Positions 11,073-21,673 of a stretch of DNA of 64,000 nt are shown piece by piece. The notes under the pieces are model-generated. The model saw nothing but the letters and a program-made list of their open reading frames with translations, made no database searches and had not been told where the DNA came from. The position numbers and the translations under genes were made by a program. Position 1 is the first letter of the stretch, and each line of letters begins with the position of its first letter. The DNA comes from Mantamonas sphyraenae (Eukaryota > CRuMs > Mantamonadidae), in NCBI GenBank assembly GCA_026936335.1, contig JAPMXV010000043.1:248001-312000 (forward strand), written 5' to 3'.

Positions 11073-12491
11073 ATGCGCCGAAGCACGCTGGTATGGGCCT
11101 TGTTCCTCGTGACGGCGTTTGTCACAAACACACTGTATGCGTTGATGGCGCCATTCTTCCCTCCGTACGCAGAGGAGCATGGTGTGGGACAAGTGGAGCA
11201 AGGGGTGATCTTTACCGCGTTCTCCATCGTCAATCTGCTGTGTTCTCCGCTGGCCGGGTGGCTCATCTCTCGTGTGGGTGGCAAGTTGGTCCTGGTGGTG
11301 GGGATGGCCATCGAATGCGTCACTCTGATCTGGTTTGGCTACGCGACGCAATTTGAGAGCTGGCTGCTCGCCCGCTGCATCGAAGGCATCGGCAGCGCAG
11401 CCTCCTTCACCGCCAGCATGTCCCTCTCCCTGTTTATCTTTCCCGAGACGGCAACGACAGTCATTGCGAGCATTGAACTCGCCGGTGGGCTGGGGTTCCT
11501 GCTGGGTCCCGTCCTTGGCACCATCCTCAACGCCATTGGAGGCTTCTCGCTGCCCTTTCTTGTGTTGGGCTGTGCCTTTGGCCTGCAAGTGCTGCTTTGC
11601 GTGGTGTTTCTGCCTGATGTGCGCGAGGACGACGCCTCGGCGGCCCAGAACGACGACGAGGCCAACAATGCCTCCTTGTCCGCCACAGATGTGCTCCCTG
11701 TCGATGAGACGCCGCTGCACACCCCTTGGTGGGTGTATATTGCTGCTGTCAAGCTTGTGGTTGTGTGGCTGGCTCAAGTGGTGTGCGGCAGCTTCATTGG
11801 CGTGATCGAACCCACCATTTCCAATCTTCTCAACGCCGAGTACGACCACCCAGGCAATTGGGTGCTCACCGGTGCTTTCCTGGCCGTGGTTGTGCCTTAC
11901 ACTGTGCTTGCACCTGTGGTGGGCACCGTTGTCGACCGCAAGATCGTGTCTCCAGGTCAATGCATGGTTGTGGGCCTGCTGCAGATGGCAGTGGGCATGC
12001 TGCTCATTGGCCCTGCACCCTTTTTGCAGACCTGGCTCCCGCGCCACCTTTGGATCAGTCTGCTGGGCTTGGGAACAACCGGAATGGGCCTCTCCCTGGC
12101 TGCCATCCCAATCGGCCCGTTTTTCAACCGCCTGGTGGTGGAGAATGTGGCCCGTCTCAACCCCGACCATGCTGTGTCCACCAACAACCAAAAGATCATC
12201 TCCATCGCCAGCGGTGTGTTTTCCGCCGCGTGGAGCACAGGCAATGCCATTGGTCCCGTGGGTGCCTCCTGGCTGGCCCAAGCCGACGGCTACGCCGAGG
12301 CATACGGCCTGGTGGGTGCGTCCTTCATGGTGTTTGCCCTGCTGTGTGCTGGCACCCTTGTGTTTACCCGCGGGAAAACGCCGCCCAATGTCATTGAAGC
12401 CGAGGACGACACCACCGAGCTCGGAGTGGACACAAGCGACACCGACGAGCAAGGCAAGAAGGTGACAGAGAAGACGCCACTGATCAACTGA
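11073..12491 (+). CDS. SLC18B1: Major facilitator transporter, SLC18B1 type
   Basis: 472 aa from ATG at 11073, which sits just before the first membrane helix (an in-frame ATG at 11010 would add 21 residues). Twelve hydrophobic helices. Recognised by LYALMAPFFPPYAEEHG in helix 1, by SIELAGGLGFLLGPVLG (the vesicular-amine-transporter-like G-x-x-x-GP motif), by SGVFSAAWSTGNAIGP in the second half and by a short acidic C-tail ending EKTPLIN. Human SLC18B1 is a vesicular polyamine exporter; the substrate here is inferred only. An acidic loop separates the two halves (about residues 188-215). It is divergent from the acyltransferase gene (221 bp between start codons) and convergent with the LRR gene (24 bp between stops). 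Confidence 0.75.
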   Translation: MRRSTLVWALFLVTAFVTNTLYALMAPFFPPYAEEHGVGQVEQGVIFTAFSIVNLLCSPLAGWLISRVGGKLVLVVGMAIECVTLIWFGYATQFESWLLARCIEGIGSAASFTASMSLSLFIFPETATTVIASIELAGGLGFLLGPVLGTILNAIGGFSLPFLVLGCAFGLQVLLCVVFLPDVREDDASAAQNDDEANNASLSATDVLPVDETPLHTPWWVYIAAVKLVVVWLAQVVCGSFIGVIEPTISNLLNAEYDHPGNWVLTGAFLAVVVPYTVLAPVVGTVVDRKIVSPGQCMVVGLLQMAVGMLLIGPAPFLQTWLPRHLWISLLGLGTTGMGLSLAAIPIGPFFNRLVVENVARLNPDHAVSTNNQKIISIASGVFSAAWSTGNAIGPVGASWLAQADGYAEAYGLVGASFMVFALLCAGTLVFTRGKTPPNVIEAEDDTTELGVDTSDTDEQGKKVTEKTPLIN

Positions 12492-12515
12492 GCTGAAAAA
12501 GAAACGCGGTGGCAA

Positions 12516-13130
12516 TTACAGGTACGCCTCCATTCGCTCCCTGCCCTGTTCACGCATCTTGGCAAAGTAGGCAATGGTAAAGACCTGTTCAATGCTCGAG
12601 GCCACCTTGCTGCTGATGTTGCATCCGAGAAAGGCCGACTCGTTGAGGAGGGAAAGAGCCCCGTCGGCCTGGAGGGCATCGCGGAGCGCCACCACGCCCT
12701 CGTCGCTGATGTTGGCACATCCCTGAAAGGACACGCTGTGCAGGGACGAGTTGCTGCCGCACAGTTGCGCCAGAGCATTCACTGTCTCGTCACCCACCTG
12801 GGTGCCGTCCAGCGAGAGTGTGGTCAACGTGGAGTTTCCGGCCAACGCCTTCACCAGCGCCACTCCACCCTTGTCCGTCACGCCCGTGTGTGCCAGCGAC
12901 AGCTGCTTCAAGCTGCCATTCTTCTTCAGGGCCTCAGCCATGGCCAGAGCCGTCTCGTCACCGATGGCGCTGTTCTGAGCGAGCGAGCAGCGCTTGACCC
13001 ACTCGTTTTCTGCCACGGCCTCAGCGACGGCCACGCCCTCCTCGTCGCCCAGATCCAGGTCGTTGAGCAACATCTGCTCCCATCCACTGTCGTTCTCCTG
13101 CACCTTTTCGAGCTGAAATGAGAAGGACAT
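12516..13130 (-). CDS. Small leucine-rich repeat (RNI/tropomodulin-like) protein
   Basis: 204 aa, single exon from ATG at 13130. Residues about 20-165 hold four to five RNI-type repeats with LSLAHTGVTDKGGVALVKAL and LSLDGTQVGDETVNAL as clear units, in the tropomodulin/leiomodin C-terminal style. The last 40 residues are helical (VASSIEQVFTIAYFAKMREQ). It is downstream of and co-directional with the GPH transporter, 60 bp from that stop codon to this start. No signal peptide or membrane segment. The specific partner is unknown. Confidence 0.7.
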   Translation of the reverse strand: MSFSFQLEKVQENDSGWEQMLLNDLDLGDEEGVAVAEAVAENEWVKRCSLAQNSAIGDETALAMAEALKKNGSLKQLSLAHTGVTDKGGVALVKALAGNSTLTTLSLDGTQVGDETVNALAQLCGSNSSLHSVSFQGCANISDEGVVALRDALQADGALSLLNESAFLGCNISSKVASSIEQVFTIAYFAKMREQGRERMEAYL

Positions 13131-13190
13131 CTCTCTATTTCAATTGATTGGAGCGCGGTCCGCAAGCACCCGCGCACTCACTCACATCCT

Positions 13191-15816
13191 TCACGCGTCT
13201 TGCTGCTCACTGACAGTGGGGATCTGCTCCATGTCCAGCTCCTCCTTGTCCCACACAGTCTTCCACAGGTCGGTTGCGCTCATGCCGTACTTGGCCGAGA
13301 TACGGTCGATAGCCTCGCTGAGGATCTCCTCCTCGGTGCGCACGCGTCGCTCGCCACCACGCTGGCCCTTTTGCTTGTGCTCCATCACCTTTTGGATGAG
13401 CTCGGGCTTGATGTTGGAGCCGGCGAGGTCTTTGGCACCCTTGAGACGCATGTAGTTGACGACCACAAAGCACAGACTGAGACCTGCAAACATGACGGCC
13501 AGCGACGGGATCCAGGCCAGCGAGGGCTGCGTCAGGTACCCGACTGTGCTGGCCGTAATAGTGACAAAGAGGACCAGGCTGATGACACCCACCGTCACAA
13601 AGCCGGTCATGCGCTTGATGAGGTACTGGGCGTCGTTGTCGTGCTCGTAGTGGTACTTGGCAAGCGTCCTGTGGGAAAAGTTGTCCAAAAGGTACACCTG
13701 GTCGGTTTCCTCGTCGGTGAGATCCAACAGTTCGACGAGCTGATGGGAGACAGGGTCGTACGCGGGGTCGCCGTTCATGTGCACCTCGATGCCGTCCATG
13801 ATCTTCTCCATTGTCTCCTTGTCCTTGATCGGGTACGCACGCTTGACCAGGTAGCTGGCAAAGGTGCACACGCAGGGCAGCACGACAAAAAATGAAGCGG
13901 ATAAAGTCGAGCACAATGGGCGGTTGCGGTTGCGCCACGCCACCCACCGAGGGCGCAAAGCCCACCGAGTAAATGATGGCAAGCGGCAGAGCCTGGGCAG
14001 GGATGCTTACCACCTTGGGCACAAAGGTGGCAAACACGGTAAAGTTGCCCTCGGAGCGGGTGCCGTTGAGAAACTCGTCGTAGTCGATGGTGTCGGCCAT
14101 GATGGATTCAATGAGAAACTGGCCACCCACGGGGATGCCGTTGAGGAAGGAGACCATGATGAGCTCGGTTTCCATGCCCTCGCCAATGAAGCCAAAGAAG
14201 AAGTTGGTGAGGGAGTTGAGCAGGTTGTAGCCGAGAAAGACCGGGAACTTGCCGTAGCGGTTGGTCAGCCACAACCACACGGGCATGCTCATGAGACCCG
14301 ACACAAAAGGGCAGCCAGACAGGCGCTGAGGGTGGCCGACGCATTGGCGGGCTTGACAACGTATGTGACAAAGAACGGGAACATGGCAGCCAGGAAAGCC
14401 AGCGCCACATAATCCAGGATCATGCCCACGAGCAGGGGACGGAAGGCTTCGTTCTTGAACGCACGCAGGATGGAGGGCACCAGGGGAGGCGGCTTGTCCA
14501 CGGACTTGACGCTCTCCTCACGCTCGGAAACGTTGCGCACGAGCGACAGCTGTGTGATGATGAAGTAGCCACCAAAGATGCACGCAAACGTGGTCATGAT
14601 GGTGCGATCGTCGGTCACAAACAGACTCATGAAGCCTGGGCCAGCTGCACCTGTGAGCGTACCCAACGAACCAAACAGCTTCTGCCAAAAGAACACAGAC
14701 GAGCGCTCGTCGTACGACGGCGTCAATTCAGGGCCCACTGCAGGCGCGGTGGTCGGGGAGGGCACAGGCGCCGCCGTGGTGTCAACGAGTGTGAGTGAGA
14801 GTGGCACACGTGCGATGGGGTGCAAGCGAGATGGAAACGCAAGTGAGGGAGGGAAACGGGCGCGTTTGTGGAGAGAGGCGAAGCGGCGAGGTCATGTCAG
14901 CAGCGAAAACGTACGGGCGGTGTACGGCACGTTGGTCACTGTGTCTGCCGCGTAGAAGAGGACGTAGAACACGCCGAACCAATAAGCCACCGAGTCGTCG
15001 GTGAACGATGCTGGGGGTGACATCAGCAACACAAAGAAGATGCCGTAAAAGAAGCATCCATAAAAGATATACGGGCGACGTCGTCCCTGAACAAACGCCT
15101 CCGGTCTGAAGCAGGCATAGGGTGGGGCATGTGTCAGCAGGCACCAAGGATCAGCGCATGGCAGGGTCCACCGGCCTATGCGGTGCCTCTGCGTGGCCAC
15201 AGTCGGCTGCGGCCCTGCTCTGCTCAGGGAAATGTGGCGGTTGCAAAAGGGAAAAAAGGGCGCCGTGGCTCCCCACGCGATATTCGACACGATGTGCTTG
15301 CAAGACACGCTGGCGACAAGAGCATGCGCCACGTACGCGTGTGGAGCAAGGCAGGGCGTGTGTGGAATCCACTTACTTGGTGCGTGTAGAGTCAGAGACC
15401 CAACCCATGAGGGGATCGGTAATGACATCAAAGGAGCGTGCAAGCGCTGTGAAAAAGGCAATGAAGGAGAGGCGTGCGCCGATGGTCTCGTAAAACAGGG
15501 TACCGTGGATGGTGATGAGCATGGTCAGCGAGGTGATGGAGAACTGAGGCATGCCGTACCAAAGCTTGATGGCCAGCGGCAAGCCAGCATCCACTACAGC
15601 CTCCTTGGAGTCTTCCACATCCTTGACCACCTCCTTCTTGACGTGTTGGTATGTTTCGATGCGTGTGTTGCTGCGCGCACGGCGGCTGTTGGACGCATCA
15701 TCGTTGTTGCTGGGTGCACTCGCCGTGTTGCGGTGCACCAGTGTGCCTTGCGACGCGGAGCTGGACGATGTCAGTACCTGCATTTCAGCCTGGGCGGCGG
15801 GTTGCGAGTCCGACAT
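13191..15816 (-). CDS. GPH-family (MFS_2) cation-coupled sugar or lipid transporter
   Basis: Three exons: 15816-15377, 15105-14915 and 14737-13191, all GT-AG and in phase. Start MSDSQPAAQ at 15816. Signatures are FDVITDPLMGWVSDSTRTK across exon 1, GRRRPYIFYG in exon 2 and NVPYTALGPELTPSYDERS across the exon 2/3 border, which is diagnostic for the melibiose-carrier/MFSD2 group. About 725 aa with a cytosolic N-tail, 12 helices and an unusually long charged segment between the last helices (about 13470-13860) plus a helical C-tail. Exon 3 has two compensating frame breaks: one T too few in a four-T run at 14305-14308 and one T too many in a six-T run at 13887-13892 (minus-strand sense). The stretch between them is conserved in the shifted frame. 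Substrate unknown. Confidence 0.82.
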
Positions 15817-15965
15817 GGCCAAGAACAGAGGTCGATTGGGTTGCCGGTGTGCAGAGGGGTTTGCTTGGCTCCGCCACTGCTCCCGCGACGAACCCTCGGC
15901 ACAAAGAGGGATTGATGTGAAGGAAGAACGGACGGATGGACGACGTGCAGGGAGATGAACAATGA

Positions 15966-17185
<1,220 letters not shown>

Positions 17186-17334
17186 AAAGGGAACACAGAT
17201 CACAGATCACACATGGTTGGTTGCTGGGGCGGACGGCGTTGCCCTTGGGTGGATCATTGAAGGGTGTTTGTTGGGTGCATGGCCCTGACGATGCGCACGC
17301 GGAAGCACGGCTTCGTAGTGTGCACGCGCTCACC

Positions 17335-19161
17335 ATGTCGTCTTTGCGTGGCCCTGCTGCTCCAAAGCAGCCTGGCCTGTCATCGAAAGCAGCTCTTGGC
17401 TGCCTGTGTGAAATCCTGGAGGAGTTTGGTGTGGCGTCGGCGTTGCCAGACAACTTCCGTGCAGCCAAGCAGAATGAGCCGCAGGTGGCCAATCTGTTCT
17501 GGAAAATACTGCACAACCTGACACTGCTGCAGTTGACACAGTTCCAAGACCCGGAACATGCGCAGGTGGTGCTTACCACAGTGTGGGACTACACGTTGGC
17601 CGAGTCGCAACGAAGGCGCGCCGAGTTGGTTTCCTCTTCCTCCTCCTCGTCCTCCTCATCCGGCGACTCGATGTCGTCGTCCAAAACGCCGTCATTCACG
17701 GGTGAGCAGGTGACAGAGCTGCAAGTGGCGTTCATCAAACACCACCTGGGCCTGTGGGACTATCCGTCGCACGACTTTTATGAACTTCCTGTGCGCACAC
17801 GCAACACACGACAACAGCTGCTGGCACTGGGTTTTCTGGTGGAGCGCACGGGCCTGTTTGAACGATGGAACGCCCTGTTGCAACGCAAGCTGAAGCTGCA
17901 CAACACAGAGGACGTGCCGTTGCCGCCCTACCCAGCCGACACGTCGCTTCTGCCCGCCACGCTGGATGCAGCCACACAGGCCATGGAAAAGGCCCATGCA
18001 TCTGCACACACACTTGCTTCGGGCAGCGAGGACCACTTGGATGATCGTGTGCATGCCTTGTACAGCCGTGTGCACGCGTCGACCAAGCAGTTGCGCGGGT
18101 TGGCCGACACGTATGTGCAGCAGAGGCACACATTGCTCCAGGCCCAGTTGGAGCATGTGGACGCAGATCAGGCGCCCCTCTCTTTGTACGAGGTTTACCT
18201 GTGCCAACACCCACAACTGCTGCGGGCGCACGAAGAGCAGCTGCAGCTCGCCGCAGCTGCGTACGACGAGATGACGCGTGTGCGACATGCAGAAGACCAA
18301 TTTTGGGTGTGGATGCACTCTGTGCTGGAGCTGGGACGTGAGGAGGGCCTGGTGGGCGAAGACTCGTTGGCACCGCCGGACGACTGGCAGTTTGTATGGT
18401 GGGGCGGCAACACAGACCGTGCGTGGAACGCGTTCCTGGACTCGACTCAGGCACGACTTATGGACGAGCTGGACCAACGGACGACGCTGTTTGAGCAGCT
18501 GAAGCGAGCGTGGCAGCATTTGCGAGGCGAATTTGACGAGGAGCAGTACGCGGTGGTGCAGAGCGAACTGGCAGGGTTGGCCAGTCAGATCGACGATTGC
18601 ATGCCCGAAACACACACACTGTACAAAAACGCCCTCAAAACACTGGACATGCAAACGCCGTACAATCCAGGCACGCCGTTGAAACCGGACGACCTCGCCG
18701 CGCTCACCGAGCTACAAAAGAGCATGGAGAGCCAGCGCGAGTCAGCACAAGAGGACGGGGCCGGCACAAGTGGGCCATCCAACGATATGCTGTCGCCCAT
18801 GCTTCACCCAGACCTGCATCTACAGTATGTGCTGTTGGACAAGAGCCGATTTGAGAAGCGAGAACGGGATCTGGCACGCAAGGAGGAGCTGCGCAAACAG
18901 GCACACAGCTCGTTCCTGCGTGACTATCTCAACGACGACTATGCGGAGGAATGGGCAGACTCGGTCACGCTGGACTCGCTGGGCTTTGCCAACAATGAGG
19001 AGGCGCAGCTGGCTCGTATCCAGGAGATGGAGGACGACACGCGGGCACGCCTGGAAGCCCTGCAGCAGGACGCAGACCAGTTTGTGGACGATGCCTTGCA
19101 CACGGTGCAGACGTCGCAGGGTCTGATCAACGTTGCGTTTGGTTCGAGTGGCCGGGAGTGA
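17335..19161 (+). CDS. TEDC1-like protein (tubulin epsilon/delta complex)
   Basis: 608 aa, single exon, ATG at 17335. The N-terminal 190 residues resemble TEDC1 (C14orf80): PDNFRAAKQNEPQVANLFWK (human EIFRRAKFDRPEATSALWQ type) and later LPVRTRNTRQQLLALGFLVE (human LPEDGSQGSRELLLALSWLL type), separated by a serine-rich insert. The remaining 400 residues are mostly helical with long coiled-coil stretches and an acidic C-terminus. TEDC1 binds delta- and epsilon-tubulin and is needed for centriolar triplet microtubules, which fits a flagellate. The protein is about 1.4 times the human length. It converges on the DUF4773 gene with 29 bp between stops. The assignment rests on the N-terminal block only. 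Confidence 0.55.
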   Translation: MSSLRGPAAPKQPGLSSKAALGCLCEILEEFGVASALPDNFRAAKQNEPQVANLFWKILHNLTLLQLTQFQDPEHAQVVLTTVWDYTLAESQRRRAELVSSSSSSSSSSGDSMSSSKTPSFTGEQVTELQVAFIKHHLGLWDYPSHDFYELPVRTRNTRQQLLALGFLVERTGLFERWNALLQRKLKLHNTEDVPLPPYPADTSLLPATLDAATQAMEKAHASAHTLASGSEDHLDDRVHALYSRVHASTKQLRGLADTYVQQRHTLLQAQLEHVDADQAPLSLYEVYLCQHPQLLRAHEEQLQLAAAAYDEMTRVRHAEDQFWVWMHSVLELGREEGLVGEDSLAPPDDWQFVWWGGNTDRAWNAFLDSTQARLMDELDQRTTLFEQLKRAWQHLRGEFDEEQYAVVQSELAGLASQIDDCMPETHTLYKNALKTLDMQTPYNPGTPLKPDDLAALTELQKSMESQRESAQEDGAGTSGPSNDMLSPMLHPDLHLQYVLLDKSRFEKRERDLARKEELRKQAHSSFLRDYLNDDYAEEWADSVTLDSLGFANNEEAQLARIQEMEDDTRARLEALQQDADQFVDDALHTVQTSQGLINVAFGSSGRE

Positions 19162-19190
19162 ATGGCAAGAAAACACGAGTGTGAATTGGC

Positions 19191-19913
19191 TTAGTTCAGA
19201 CGCATCTTCTGGAATTTGGTACGCAGACGGTCGAGTTGCTCGCGCAGCTGATGCTCGAGGAGAGCAAAGCCGCTTTCGTGGTCAAACTGGATGTCGAAGC
19301 AGCCCAGGCCCACGGTGCCCAGATCCTTGCCAAAGAGGAAGGCCTGCATCTCGACGCAGGCAGAGACGTTGTACTCGGTCAGCGAGACGTTGGTGAGCGT
19401 GATGCAGATCTTGCCAAAGTGCACCCAGGGCGTCTCCACGCACACGTGCGGGTCGCTCAGCGAAACCGTCTGGTTCAGGATGACGTGCTTGCCCACGTTG
19501 ACGGCAAGGTCAAATCCGGGTGGTTTGGGGATGTAGGTGACGTTCTGTGGGGGAGGGGAAAGGGGGGGGGGTGAGCGCGTGGACAGGTGTGAGCGGAGTC
19601 GAGTGCTGGCGGGTCATTTCCAAACACCCGGCTTCTTGTTTTCGCCCTGGCATGTGAGGGCATGCAGCACGGGGAAACGTACGGCGCAGCACTCGTCGTT
19701 GATTTTGATGGCGTGGATGTCCACGTGTGCGCAGCAGTCGCACTGCATGGTCTTTTGGTCGCAGCGGCAAAAGTTTTGCGGGCTGAGCTTCTGAGCTGGC
19801 TGCAGCTCACGCAACGCCGGGGCGGTGTCGTCGTGTTCGGACGACGCACACACAGACAGTGCCACACAGAGGAGGGCAAGGACGCAAAGGAGAGCAGAGG
19901 AGGTCGAATGCAT
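19191..19913 (-). CDS. Secreted DUF4773-domain protein
   Basis: Two exons, 19913-19683 and 19544-19191 (donor GTACGT, acceptor CCACAG, phase 0), giving 194 aa. Start MHSTSSALLCVLALLCVALS is a clear signal peptide with cleavage around residue 22. The mature part has the DUF4773 pattern: CRCDQKTMQCDCCAHVDI, IKINDECCA, then NVTYIPKPPGFDLAVNV across the splice site, NQTVS and VGLGCF. At least eight cysteines imply disulphide bonds; NVT, NQT, NVS and NVS are potential N-glycosylation sites. DUF4773 proteins are mostly known from invertebrates and have no established role. It shares a 67-bp divergent promoter with the next gene. Confidence 0.8.
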
Positions 19914-19980
19914 GCTCGTTGGGTTCGATTTGCCCCAACGGACGCGGCGGCCCAGCCACATCAGCAACACCGAACGCACC
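19914..19980. promoter_or_regulatory. 67-bp bidirectional promoter/5' leader region
   Basis: Only 67 bp separate the start codons of the DUF4773 gene (minus) and the acidic unknown gene (plus). Both promoters and 5' leaders must lie here or inside the opposite gene. No TATA-like element is visible. Confidence 0.45.
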
Positions 19981-21441
19981 ATGTCCGAAAGTGAGAAACA
20001 GGCGGAAACAACACAGGAGCAAGAGACACAGGAGACGCAGGAGACACAGGAGGTGACGGCGGTGGAGAGCAAGGCAGAAACCACGGAGGAGACGGAGAAC
20101 ACGGCAAAGGAAGAAGAAACGGAAGAGGAAGAAAAGGGGGAGGGGAACGGCAAAGCCCCGGAGGGCAAGAGTGGCAATGCAGAGGAGAGCAAAGGCACAG
20201 ATGGATCGGGACTGTCGCGATGGTTGGAACAGGCACTGATCCGAGGCGATCAGGTGTTGCGTTCGCTAAAGGAGAGCGCGGACACGGCCATCGAATCGAT
20301 TGACGACGGCGTGCAACGCAGCGGCCCCATTTTCAGCTCGGGGGCAGAGCAGATCACGCGGTTCTACTACGACACGGTGGGCCACCACGGCGGCTACGTG
20401 AACACAAGTGTGGAGGAGCAACAATTGGGCTACGGCAGCCTGCTCACGTTGAACAGCATCAAACTGGCCAGCAGCCACGCGGAGTTTGTGTACACCGTGG
20501 ACAACAACACGTCCTTGGTGAGCCGCTTCATGTATCGGGACATTTCACTGGCAGAATTGACGTCACGCTTTGGCGACAACGGCGTGCGGCGGTTGTTTGC
20601 CTTGATGGCAGTCCTGTCCGGTGTGGAGTACATGGCCACGCTTCCGGCTGCGTTTGACATCTCGTGTGTGGCCGACGTGTTTACGTTTTCGGCCGCCAAG
20701 CACATTGGCGCGTGGATGGGTGCCATGATGCAGGGCCACGCGGCTGCAAACGGCGCCAAGGGAGGCGTGTGGGCAGGCCCTGAGCTGCGCGCTCACTCGG
20801 CTGCATTTGCCACGGAGGATGAACATCGTGCGTCGCAGCATGTGAGCGTGAAGGAAGGCGAGTTTCAGGTGGAAATCGAGGCTGGAACGCCCGTGTTGTT
20901 GGATTTCGGCGACCTTGCAAGCGCAGTCGCTGCGGCGCTGGAGAAGCGCAAGCTGGAGGCGGCAGAGGCCGAGCAAGAGGCCAGTGGCGTGGAGGACCAG
21001 GGGGGTGCCGGGTTGGACTCCATCGATGGGGCGTACTTTGTGCAGAGGCACAGCGACGCAGAGATGCTCACGCTGCACGCGCGACACTACGCCTCGGAGC
21101 GGTTGAGCGACTGGACACAGGTGCGAGGGGCACAGGTGGAGGTGGCCATGCGTGTGGTGTCCATGCTGCCGGTTGTCTTGGCAGTCAATGGGCCGGCCAA
21201 GATGATTCTCGGCAGCCCTGCGCCAGCGCACGCCTTTGTCACCACCGACGCCGATGTCCTGGCCCTTCTCAACGCCGTGCTCGGCTCTGTGCCGGTGCTT
21301 GCCCACTTGTGTTTCTCTGTGCACAACGCTGCAGGGGCACTCACCTTCCCCGACGCAACATGTCTCGATGCAGCTGTGGATCCCGAGGCTGGCGTGGACC
21401 AGGCGGTTGTGGACGCGTTGCTGTCGGCAGCTGATGCATGA
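19981..21441 (+). CDS. Unknown protein with glutamate-rich N-terminus
   Basis: 486 aa, single exon, ATG at 19981. Residues 1-80 are low complexity, dominated by Glu, Thr and Gln with TQETQE repeats. The rest is folded-looking: a helix (SRWLEQALIRGDQVLRSLKE), then mixed segments with TRFYYDTVGHHGGYV and VVSMLPVVLAVNGPAKMILG, and a short Glu/Ala coiled coil near residue 320. No signal peptide or clear membrane helix. I do not recognise a family. It lies against the accessory inverted repeat, whose left border begins 76 bp after its stop codon. Confidence 0.6.
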   Translation: MSESEKQAETTQEQETQETQETQEVTAVESKAETTEETENTAKEEETEEEEKGEGNGKAPEGKSGNAEESKGTDGSGLSRWLEQALIRGDQVLRSLKESADTAIESIDDGVQRSGPIFSSGAEQITRFYYDTVGHHGGYVNTSVEEQQLGYGSLLTLNSIKLASSHAEFVYTVDNNTSLVSRFMYRDISLAELTSRFGDNGVRRLFALMAVLSGVEYMATLPAAFDISCVADVFTFSAAKHIGAWMGAMMQGHAAANGAKGGVWAGPELRAHSAAFATEDEHRASQHVSVKEGEFQVEIEAGTPVLLDFGDLASAVAAALEKRKLEAAEAEQEASGVEDQGGAGLDSIDGAYFVQRHSDAEMLTLHARHYASERLSDWTQVRGAQVEVAMRVVSMLPVVLAVNGPAKMILGSPAPAHAFVTTDADVLALLNAVLGSVPVLAHLCFSVHNAAGALTFPDATCLDAAVDPEAGVDQAVVDALLSAADA

Positions 21442-21518
21442 CGATGGACCTGGTTGACGGGGAAACCTACATGAGGTGATTCATGAGGTGATCATGGTGG
21501 AACAGGACACGGAGATGT

Positions 21519-21618
21519 CATTCTCGGTGTGAAGGAAGAACTGGTGACCGTAGAGCTGAACGTGGAGGAAATGTGCGAAGAAGCGGATGGAAGCGGGGAC
21601 GACAGTGGTGCTGTGTGA
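21519..21618 (+). pseudogene. Orphan 3' tail of the LRR-ankyrin-coiled-coil gene
   Basis: These bases encode the last 33 residues (LGVKEELVTVELNVEEMCEE to the stop TGA at 21616-21618) of the gene intact at 33198-36145. Everything upstream of the repeat border is unrelated, so this is a duplicated gene end without promoter or start, left by the inverted duplication. Confidence 0.85.
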
Positions 21619-21673
21619 CCAATTCTGCAACGTTGTACGCTATCAACGTTTCCTGTTTGTAAATTCGTATCAT

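Noticed and set aside
19921-19945. Possible tRNA B-box (GGTTCGATT)
   Set aside because: No matching A-box or cloverleaf nearby; it lies in the short divergent promoter between two genes.
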